From NCBI GenBank assembly GCA_947311605.1, contig CAMZLC010000178.1:1-11299 (forward strand): a DNA stretch of 11,299 nt. The letters are read 5' to 3'. Below, one piece after another: positions 6,906 through 11,299 of this stretch; positions within the stretch are counted from its first letter, which is position 1, and every line of letters begins with the position of its first letter. Both the position numbers and the translations under genes were made by a program. The notes under the pieces were generated by a model, which was not told the origin of the DNA, did not search any database, and worked only from the letters and a program-made list of their open reading frames with translations. Origin of the DNA: an uncultured Sulfurovum sp. (lineage in GTDB: Bacteria; Campylobacterota; Campylobacteria; Campylobacterales; Sulfurovaceae).

Positions 6906-7256
6906 ATGAACACTATCACACTATGGCATAACCCACGATGCAGCAAATCCAGGGCAGGACTTGCCCTGCTTGAGGAAAAGGGTATAGAGACGAAGGTACT
7001 ACGGTATCTCGATACGCCACCCACCGAGGAGGAGATCCGGGCACTGCTTGGCAAACTGGGTATCGGTGCCAGAGCACTGATGCGTACCAAAGAGGCGATC
7101 TACAAAGAGTTGGGTCTTGGGGATATTGAGGATGAGCAGCAGCTTATAGCAGCCATGGCGGTCCACCCTAGATTGATCGAGAGACCCGTAGTCATCCGAG
7201 GCGACAAGGCCGTTATCGGCAGACCACTGGAAAATATTATAGAATTGATAGGATAA
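6906..7256 (+). CDS. arsC: ArsC/YfgD-type arsenate reductase family protein (glutaredoxin-linked type)
   Basis: Small thioredoxin-fold protein (116 aa) of the ArsC family. The classical enzyme reduces arsenate to arsenite using glutathione and glutaredoxin. Seen: the N-terminal active-site motif HNPRCSKSR with Cys12, and three arginines placed like the arsenate-binding Arg60, Arg94 and Arg107 of plasmid R773 ArsC: Arg60 in LMRTKE, Arg93 in LIERPVV and Arg106 in IGRP. It lacks the C-terminal tail of R773 ArsC and most resembles chromosomal YfgD-like members, whose arsenate activity is less certain. AAGGAG lies at 6895-6900, before ATG 6906. It starts 12 bases after the RNase T2 stop and three bases before the ABC-F gene. 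No arsenite efflux gene or ArsR repressor is nearby, so a dedicated arsenic operon is not supported. Family certain; biochemical role moderately so. Confidence 0.92.
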   Translation: MNTITLWHNPRCSKSRAGLALLEEKGIETKVLRYLDTPPTEEEIRALLGKLGIGARALMRTKEAIYKELGLGDIEDEQQLIAAMAVHPRLIERPVVIRGDKAVIGRPLENIIELIG

Positions 7257-7259
7257 AGC

Positions 7260-8855
7260 ATGCTAAGTACAGTCAAACTCACACAACGCTACGGGAAGAG
7301 GGTGCTCTTCGACAAGATCAGCATCACGCTGGATGCCGGTAAACGCTATGGACTAATTGGTGCCAACGGTGCCGGAAAATCCACTTTTATGAAGATACTT
7401 TCCGGTGAGCTGGAGCCCACCGACGGAGAGGTGCAGATACAGCCTGGCGCTAGACTGGGTGCACTCAGTCAAAACCAGTATGCTTTTGAGGACTTTACAC
7501 TCAAGGATGCCGTCCTCTATGGCAATAAAAAGCTCTATGAGGCGCAGAAAGAGAAGGAGCGTCTCTATATGGAGGGGGACTTCGACAGTGACGAGGTGAA
7601 TAACCGTCTGGGCGAGCTGGAGATGATCTGTGCAGACGAAGACCCCACCTACGAGAGCGATGTCAAGATCGAAAAGCTGCTGAGCAAACTCGGTTTTCCC
7701 GTAGAGCAGCATGAGGAGCTTATGAGTTCCATCACCGGAGGAGACAAGTTTAAGGTGCTTCTGGCACAGGTACTGTTCCTCAAGCCGGACATTCTCCTGC
7801 TCGATGAGCCTACCAACAACCTCGATATCGAGACGATCTCCTGGCTGGAGGAGGAGCTGAAGAGACACGAAGGAGTCCTGGTGGTGATTTCGCACGACAG
7901 ACACTTCCTCAATGGCGTAGTCACCCATATCCTGGATCTGGACTTTCAAAACATACGCGAGTTTACCGGCAACTATGATGACTGGTATATCGCTGCGACA
8001 CTTCTCGGTAAACAGGCAGAGACAGACAGGAGCAAGGCACTCAAAGAAAAGGAAGAGTTGGAGAAATTCATCGCCAGATTTTCAGCAAATGCCTCCAAAG
8101 CCAAGCAGGCGACAAGCCGTCAAAAGCAGCTGGACAAGCTCGATGTGGGGGAGATACAGATCTCCAGCCGCAGAGACCCTTCGATCATGTTCCGCCCTCA
8201 TAGAGATACAGGAAATGAAGTGCTTGAGCTGCAAGGGATATCCAAGAGCTATGATGGGCAGATGGCGCTGAAGGATATCAGCTTCAAGATCAATCCCGGA
8301 GAGAAGATCGCGCTAATAGGCTCCAACGGTGTAGGCAAGACCACGCTGCTAGAGATTCTCATGGAGAAACTCCAGGCTGACAGCGGCAGCTTCAACTGGG
8401 GTCAGACAGTCACCACGACCTACTTTCCGCAAAATACTACGGATGTGGTCGTAGGAGATGAAGCATTGCCTCAGTGGATACAGGGGTTTGATCCCAAGTG
8501 GCATATCGATGATATCCGGAAGACACTGGGTCGTATGCTCTTTAGCGGAGAGGAACAAAAAAAGAAGGTAGATGCCTGTTCTGGAGGAGAGAAGCACCGT
8601 GTCATGCTCTCCAAAATGATGATGGATGCCGCCAACTTCCTTGTGATGGATGAGCCCAACAACCACCTCGATCTTGAAGCGATCATCGCGCTGGGTGAAG
8701 CACTACACGCCTATCAGGGTGGTGCGATATGTGTCTCCCATGACCGTGAGCTGATCGATGCTTTTGCTACCCGCATCATCAAGCTCAATGAGGATGGCAG
8801 CATGATCGATTTCGAGGGGGATTACGAGGCGTTTGTCGAAGCGCATGGGCATTGA
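7260..8855 (+). CDS. ybiT: ABC-F family ATPase, YbiT type
   Basis: Cytoplasmic ABC-F protein with two ATP-binding domains and no membrane segments. The family binds the ribosomal E-site region and modulates translation. Seen: domain 1 Walker A GANGAGKS (34-41) and Walker B ILLLDEPTNN (Asp182, Glu183); the inter-domain linker with the YbiT-like stretch RFSANASKAKQATSR; domain 2 Walker A GSNGVGKT (354-361), signature SGGEKHR (from 441) and Walker B VMDEPNNHLD (Asp464, Glu465). The first signature is degenerate (SSITGGDKFK instead of LSGG), as also in E. coli YbiT, and the second Walker B has Asn where Thr is usual (DEPNNH). Length 531 aa fits YbiT. It begins three bases after the arsC stop with AGGA at 7249-7252, and closes the operon. 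Confident family call; the exact translational role is inferred. Confidence 0.93.
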   Translation: MLSTVKLTQRYGKRVLFDKISITLDAGKRYGLIGANGAGKSTFMKILSGELEPTDGEVQIQPGARLGALSQNQYAFEDFTLKDAVLYGNKKLYEAQKEKERLYMEGDFDSDEVNNRLGELEMICADEDPTYESDVKIEKLLSKLGFPVEQHEELMSSITGGDKFKVLLAQVLFLKPDILLLDEPTNNLDIETISWLEEELKRHEGVLVVISHDRHFLNGVVTHILDLDFQNIREFTGNYDDWYIAATLLGKQAETDRSKALKEKEELEKFIARFSANASKAKQATSRQKQLDKLDVGEIQISSRRDPSIMFRPHRDTGNEVLELQGISKSYDGQMALKDISFKINPGEKIALIGSNGVGKTTLLEILMEKLQADSGSFNWGQTVTTTYFPQNTTDVVVGDEALPQWIQGFDPKWHIDDIRKTLGRMLFSGEEQKKKVDACSGGEKHRVMLSKMMMDAANFLVMDEPNNHLDLEAIIALGEALHAYQGGAICVSHDRELIDAFATRIIKLNEDGSMIDFEGDYEAFVEAHGH

Positions 8856-9050
8856 CAAAATCATTTTATTTCTATACACTTCCGGAAGACAAAGCATGAG
8901 AAGAGAGGAGCATTCTGTGACATCAACCCCTGGTTTTGATCAGTTGAAGTTTCATCGTCTCACTTCTCAAAATGCAGCCTACGCACAATTCTAAACTCTC
9001 CTTAATATAGTTTTCATTTTTATTCCATCTTTACCCCTAAAGGATCGTGC
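8856..9050. other. Intergenic region between the ABC-F operon and the YitT gene
   Basis: Holds the possible small ORF at 8896-8994, a perfect 10-base palindrome CTTCCGGAAG at 8879-8888 and a TATAGT hexamer at 9006-9011 that could be the -10 box of the YitT gene. No convincing intrinsic terminator is seen after the ABC-F stop; AAAATCATTTT at 8862-8872 is only a short AT stem. Read-through into the YitT gene is therefore possible. Confidence 0.45.
8896..8994 (+). CDS. Possible small ORF, 32 codons
   Basis: An ATG at 8896 opens 32 codons ending TAA 8992-8994. The peptide begins MRREEHSVTSTPGFDQ and ends NAAYAQF. GGAAG at 8883-8887 is a possible ribosome binding site eight bases upstream. There is no recognised domain, signal or membrane segment. 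It could equally be a chance ORF, since 32 codons are not exceptional at this base composition. Confidence 0.2.
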   Translation: MRREEHSVTSTPGFDQLKFHRLTSQNAAYAQF

Positions 9051-9890
9051 ATGTTTTCAACCCAGACACTCAATCAACTACTTACCCTGTTTTTAGGGTC
9101 ACTCCTGCTGGCTCTTGGGGTAGTGCTCTTTTTTATCGGCAATCATATCACTACCGGCGGATCTCCAGGCATGGCACTGCTGCTGCATCATATGACGGGG
9201 TACTCTATAGGTAGTATGTTTTTGATCTTCAATCTGATCCTGCTTTTGATCGGGATGAAGTATATGGGCAAAGGCTTTGCGTTTCGAACCGTGGTCTCCA
9301 TTGCCCTGACCTCATTTTGTATTGACCTCTTTGTGAGGGTATTCCCTCTCGAAAACCTCACAGAGGATATGTTTCTTGCGACACTGTTTGGCGGTGTGGT
9401 GATCGGACTGGGGGTAGGACTGATACTCAAATCTGATGCCAGTGCAGGCGGCTCTACGATCATCGCCAAGATCCTCTCTGCCCATAGCGAGATCAAGCCT
9501 TCTCAGGTGATACTGGTTATTGATTTTTTGACGATTGCTGCTTCTGTCTATGTCTTTATCGATATACAGAGTGCACTCTGGAGTGTCTTTAGTATCTATA
9601 TCACCGCTAGATCCATTGACGTGATCCTCAGCGGTAGACCCAGCAAGAAGATCGTGCATCTTGTCACGAAAAAAAGCGATCTCCTGAGTCAAAAGATTAT
9701 GGAGAACCTAGGCTATCATGGTACAGTTGTGCATGGCAATGGTCTGAGGGAGGGGCAGGAAAAAAGTATTATTTTCATCATCGTGGAGCTCAACAAGCTG
9801 AGGATATTGCGGGAACTGATCAAGGCGCATGACCCTGATGCCTTTATGGTGGTGATGGATGCCTCTGAGCTCTTGGGTCGAGGAAACTGA
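9051..9890 (+). CDS. YitT family membrane protein (YitT membrane domain plus DUF2179)
   Basis: Inner-membrane protein of the YitT family, whose transport or other activity is not established. ATG 9051 follows AAAGGA at 9040-9045. Seen: about five or six hydrophobic helices in the first 195 residues, arranged as an internal duplication. The first copy has GNHITTGGSPGMALLL (30-45) and the second LKSDASAGGSTIIAKIL (126-142), each with a small-residue TGG/AGG motif followed by a helix. The C-terminal part from about residue 200 is soluble and mixed alpha/beta (DUF2179-like: KIVHLVTKKSDLLSQ, GYHGTVVHGNG, MVVMDASELLG). At 279 aa it is of normal family length. It stands alone, separated by about 195 bases from the ABC-F gene and followed by an AT-rich non-coding stretch. 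Family assignment is confident; no substrate can be inferred from context. Confidence 0.92.
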   Translation: MFSTQTLNQLLTLFLGSLLLALGVVLFFIGNHITTGGSPGMALLLHHMTGYSIGSMFLIFNLILLLIGMKYMGKGFAFRTVVSIALTSFCIDLFVRVFPLENLTEDMFLATLFGGVVIGLGVGLILKSDASAGGSTIIAKILSAHSEIKPSQVILVIDFLTIAASVYVFIDIQSALWSVFSIYITARSIDVILSGRPSKKIVHLVTKKSDLLSQKIMENLGYHGTVVHGNGLREGQEKSIIFIIVELNKLRILRELIKAHDPDAFMVVMDASELLGRGN

Positions 9891-9943
9891 TCAGCTGATA
9901 TTTCATCTTTGTCTTTAAGTATCGAAGCTCATTTTGTGAATAA

Positions 9944-9978
9944 TTCTAAAAATATTTTACATTGACATACTTTTAGAA
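9944..9978. repeat. Inverted repeat around a TTGACA hexamer
   Basis: TTCTAAAA (9944-9951) and TTTTAGAA (9971-9978) are exact reverse complements separated by 19 bases that contain TTGACA (9963-9968). It could be a weak bidirectional terminator for the YitT gene, 54 bases after its stop, or an operator. A stem of AT pairs with one GC and a 19-base loop is thermodynamically poor, so chance is possible. Confidence 0.3.
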
Positions 9979-10031
9979 ATAAACATGCATTTCAAGTGTT
10001 TATTTATTTTTTGCATAGCGGCTGTTTGTGG

Positions 10032-10037
10032 TATAAT
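10032..10037 (+). promoter_or_regulatory. TATAAT box in front of the gene remnant
   Basis: A perfect TATAAT with TTGCAT 15 bases upstream (10011-10016) preceded by a T-run. The spacing is shorter than ideal. It precedes the short tail ORF at 10059-10127 and may be the surviving promoter of a lost gene, or may feed the downstream toxin-antitoxin genes. Confidence 0.35.
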
Positions 10038-10058
10038 GTTTGTTGAATAAATAATTAG

Positions 10059-10127
10059 CACGCAAAAGGAACAATTGGTCATTTAGGCGAAGAATTTTTA
10101 AAAGAGGCTGAAATTAAAATGAAATAG
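10059..10127 (+). pseudogene. Possible C-terminal remnant of a lost gene
   Basis: After an in-frame TAG, 22 sense codons run to TAG 10125-10127 and give HAKGTIGHLGEEFLKEAE plus a short lysine-rich end. The sequence has protein-like character (a Gly-His-Leu-Gly turn and an amphipathic Glu/Lys helix) and no own start codon near its beginning. It would fit the tail of a protein whose body was deleted. The source family was not recognised. With so few codons a chance open stretch cannot be excluded. Confidence 0.25.
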
Positions 10128-10160
10128 ATTAATAAGGCTTACGGGTTTCTAAAAAACTTA

Positions 10161-10169
10161 TGATATAAT
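10161..10169 (+). promoter_or_regulatory. Extended -10 promoter of the first toxin-antitoxin operon
   Basis: TGATATAAT is a perfect -10 hexamer (10164-10169) with the extended TG element, 24 bases before the antitoxin ATG. No clear -35 box is seen. CTTA (10157-10160) and TAAG (10170-10173) form a small inverted repeat flanking the -10 box. That is where an autorepressing antitoxin would bind, but four-base arms are weak evidence. Confidence 0.5.
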
Positions 10170-10192
10170 TAAGGAAATACTGGGAGTTGATA

Positions 10193-10411
10193 ATGCAAAC
10201 AATTACTTTAAAAATAGAAGATAATATAAGTGATAAATTTTTATGGCTTTTAAATCATTTTAAACAGAATGAAGTTGAAATATTAGACAAAACAACATAT
10301 CAAAGTGATGATGATTATTTGCGAAGCATAAAAGGTATGGAACAAAGTATAATTCAAGCTTCAAATGAACCAATAGAAAATTATATTACAATTGATAAAT
10401 TAGATTGGTAA
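10193..10411 (+). CDS. Antitoxin of a type II YoeB/Txe-like toxin-antitoxin module
   Basis: Small acidic protein of 72 aa predicted to neutralise the toxin encoded next and probably to bind the operon promoter. The start is chosen at ATG 10193 because GGGAG (10182-10186) is spaced six bases before it. An in-frame TTG at 10187 would add two residues but sits directly against that site. Seen: a strand-like N-terminus MQTITLKIED, a helical middle (KFLWLLNHFKQNEVEIL) and a C-terminal part with YLRSIKGMEQSIIQASNEP and an acidic, aromatic end (ITIDKLDW), as expected of the toxin-wrapping tail of such antitoxins. Its stop is one base before the toxin start, so the genes are translationally coupled. 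The specific antitoxin family was not pinned down; the role is inferred mostly from pairing and size. The gene is strikingly AT-rich, with AAA and TTT-type codons. Confidence 0.82.
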   Translation: MQTITLKIEDNISDKFLWLLNHFKQNEVEILDKTTYQSDDDYLRSIKGMEQSIIQASNEPIENYITIDKLDW

Positions 10412-10412
10412 A

Positions 10413-10673
10413 ATGTATCAATTACTGTTTTCACCTCAAGCAAAAAAAGATTCTAAAAAAGTAGCTTCGAGTGGATTGAAACCAAAAGTTCAAGAACTAT
10501 TAGCTTTAATCGAAAAAGAACCTTTAATGTATCCACCAAAATTTGAATATTTATCATCTAATTTAAAAGGTAAAATTTCAAGAAGAATAAATAAGCAACA
10601 CAGATTAGTTTATGAAATTTTTGAAGAAAATAAATTAATCAAAGTTTATCGAATGTGGACACACTACGATTAA
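10413..10673 (+). CDS. YoeB/Txe-family mRNA interferase toxin
   Basis: Type II toxin of the RelE superfamily, YoeB/Txe branch, 86 aa, predicted to cut mRNA at the ribosome when freed from its antitoxin. Seen: the YoeB-like order of features, with PPKFEYLSSNLKGKISRRI in the middle, then NKQHRLVYEIFEENKLIKV and the ending RMWTHYD. Glu45, Arg64 and His84-Tyr85 lie where E. coli YoeB has its catalytic Glu46, Arg65, His83 and Tyr84, so the enzyme looks intact. The N-terminal strand MYQLLFSPQAKKD and a following basic helix fit the fold. The ATG is one base after the antitoxin stop and has no independent ribosome binding site, consistent with coupled translation. As AT-rich as its partner and unlike the core genes upstream, which suggests horizontal acquisition. 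Confidence 0.88.
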   Translation: MYQLLFSPQAKKDSKKVASSGLKPKVQELLALIEKEPLMYPPKFEYLSSNLKGKISRRINKQHRLVYEIFEENKLIKVYRMWTHYD

Positions 10674-10694
10674 TTAAAATGCCACAAAACACAG

Positions 10695-10731
10695 GAACGA
10701 ATAATTTACCCTAGCGGGAAAATTATCGCTC
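10695..10731. repeat. Imperfect hairpin with bulge between the two toxin-antitoxin modules
   Basis: Bases 10695-10711 pair with 10716-10731 around a TAGC loop: 14 base pairs with two mismatches (10697/10729 and 10708/10719) and one extrahelical A (10700). The core ATAATTTACCC / GGGAAAATTAT is unmistakable. GAACG occurs in its left arm (10695-10699) and again at 10737-10741. No T-run follows either arm, so it is not a standard terminator. A recombination site, an RNA element or a dispersed palindromic repeat are alternatives. Confidence 0.55.
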
Positions 10732-10760
10732 ACGATGAACGTTATACTCCCACACAAACA

Positions 10761-10790
10761 TTGACATTGTAAATACAAAAATGCTATAAT
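10761..10790 (+). promoter_or_regulatory. Consensus sigma-70 promoter of brnTA
   Basis: TTGACA (10761-10766) and TATAAT (10785-10790) are both perfect, separated by 18 bases. Transcription would begin near 10797, about 20 bases before the toxin start. A full -35 box is unusual beside the other promoters in this window and fits an imported module. BrnA-type antitoxins repress their own promoter, so this one is probably autoregulated. Confidence 0.75.
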
Positions 10791-10817
10791 ACATCCATAT
10801 CATGAAAAGGTAAGAGT

Positions 10818-11102
10818 TTGAAATTTGAATGGAATGATGATAAGAATGCACTAAACATTAAAAATCATCAGGTTAGCTTTGAAGAAGCTAAAGAAGTTTT
10901 CTTGGATCCTATGCATATTTCAAAACTTGACCATAGATTTGATTATTTTGAAGAAAGATGGATTACATTAGGTACTACTTCTAAAGATATAATTTTAGTT
11001 GTAGCCCATATGTTCTTCGATGAAGATGGCAAAGAAATAATCAGAATAATAAGCGCAAGAAAAGCAAATCAAAAAGAAAGGATTTTTTATGAGCAACATT
11101 AA
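10818..11102 (+). CDS. brnT: BrnT family toxin (DUF497)
   Basis: Toxin of the BrnT/BrnA type II system, a RelE-like ribonuclease fold that inhibits translation. Length 94 aa, as usual. Seen: the family opening KFEWNDDKNALNIKNHQVSFEEAKEVF (in two blocks from residue 2), then EERWITLGTTSKDIILVVAH and the C-terminal signature IIRIISARKANQKER. The start is TTG at 10818: no in-frame ATG gives the family N-terminus, and AAGG at 10807-10810 is spaced seven bases before it. The ATG at 10802 is in another frame and closes after two codons. In this family the toxin gene precedes the antitoxin gene, as here; the two overlap by 14 bases. AT-rich like the module before it. Confidence 0.92.
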   Translation: MKFEWNDDKNALNIKNHQVSFEEAKEVFLDPMHISKLDHRFDYFEERWITLGTTSKDIILVVAHMFFDEDGKEIIRIISARKANQKERIFYEQH

Positions 11103-11299
11103 AGAGAGAGAAAAATTTGATGATTATGAGATGCTTGATGAGTACGACTTTAGTGATGGAGTGAGAGGCAGATTTTATGAGCCTAAAAAAATACCAGTTT
11201 CTTTAAGACTTGATAATGACATTGTTTTGTATTTTAAAAAATTAGCAAGTGAGCAAAAGGTTCCATATCAAACACTTATCAATGCACTTCTAAGAAAGA
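11089..11299 (+). CDS. brnA: BrnA family antitoxin (3' end cut by window)
   Basis: Antitoxin partner of BrnT. The ATG at 11089 lies inside the last codons of brnT in a different frame, overlapping by 14 bases, and 70 codons run to the window edge without a stop. The protein starts MSNIKEREKFDDYEML, has an acidic segment (DEYDFSDGV), and then RGRFYEPKKIPVSLRLDNDI, a strand that begins a ribbon-helix-helix DNA-binding fold, followed by the helices YFKKLASEQKV and PYQTLINALLRK. In this family the N-terminal part wraps the toxin and the C-terminal fold binds the promoter. Only the last few residues are likely to be missing. No ribosome binding site of its own is evident, so translation probably couples to brnT. 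Confidence 0.9.
   Translation, partial: MSNIKEREKFDDYEMLDEYDFSDGVRGRFYEPKKIPVSLRLDNDIVLYFKKLASEQKVPYQTLINALLRK

Larger units (their letters stand above)
9891..10192. other. AT-rich junction between core genome and toxin-antitoxin island
   Basis: About 300 bases without an intact gene, at the point where composition drops sharply in GC. It holds, in order: an inverted repeat at 9944-9978 enclosing a TTGACA hexamer, a TATAAT at 10032-10037, a 22-codon open tail resembling the end of a lost gene (10059-10127), and the extended -10 box of the antitoxin gene (10161-10169). No tRNA and no clear direct repeats marking an attachment site were seen. Confidence 0.6.

Noticed and set aside
6906..7256. 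Arsenic-resistance operon
   Set aside because: No ArsR, ArsB/Acr3 or ArsM gene is present nearby, and the neighbours are an RNase T2 and an ABC-F protein.
7353..7949. Minus-strand open frame of 198 codons within the ABC-F gene
   Set aside because: Antisense shadow of the well-defined first ATPase domain; no family features.
9944..9978. Strong intrinsic terminator after the YitT gene
   Set aside because: The stem is only eight, mostly AT, base pairs with a 19-base loop and no following T-run.
9891..11299. CRISPR array, tRNA or insertion-sequence ends in the AT-rich tail
   Set aside because: No regularly spaced direct repeats, cloverleaf-like sequence, transposase fragment or matched terminal inverted repeats were found by reading.

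Overview
The window looks like a chromosomal segment of a Campylobacterota (epsilonproteobacterial) bacterium, probably Sulfurovum- or Sulfurimonas-like. This is inferred from the mix of genes (MurA, a paralogous SF1A helicase, an eptA-phosphatase pair, a YitT protein), from T-rich tracts in front of TATAAT boxes, and from very AT-rich spacers between genes of moderate GC. No rRNA or tRNA gene, IS element or CRISPR array was recognised.

Layout. Positions 1-327 (minus) hold the N-terminal part of murA, cut by the window edge just before its catalytic-cysteine loop. After an AT-rich divergent spacer come three plus-strand genes: two unrecognised proteins (531-1148 and 1196-1531) and a UvrD/Rep-type superfamily 1A helicase (1541-3595). 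The helicase runs convergently into, and overlaps by 38 bases, a minus-strand pair: a PAP2-family membrane phosphatase (3558-4256) and a phosphoethanolamine transferase of the EptA/MCR family (4243-5754 and probably beyond). The pair probably remodels lipid A phosphates. Divergent from it is a plus-strand operon: a secreted RNase T2 (5946-6893), an ArsC/YfgD-type thioredoxin-fold protein (6906-7256) and a YbiT-type ABC-F protein (7260-8855). A YitT-family membrane protein (9051-9890) follows.

From about 9,900 the base composition turns markedly AT-rich. This accessory tail holds a probable gene remnant, then two different type II toxin-antitoxin modules in tandem: antitoxin plus YoeB/Txe-like toxin (10193-10673), and BrnT/BrnA (10818 to the window edge). 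A structured 37-base hairpin lies between them. The second module has a textbook TTGACA/TATAAT promoter but a TTG start for the toxin.

The observations most worth following are: (1) the eptA frame stays open upstream of its first ATG and encodes a convincing first transmembrane helix with no ATG/GTG/TTG start, so initiation is either at a rare codon or lost; (2) the tandem toxin-antitoxin island with its hairpin and decayed ORF, which could be a small integration hot spot. No clearly new defence or biosynthetic system could be demonstrated.
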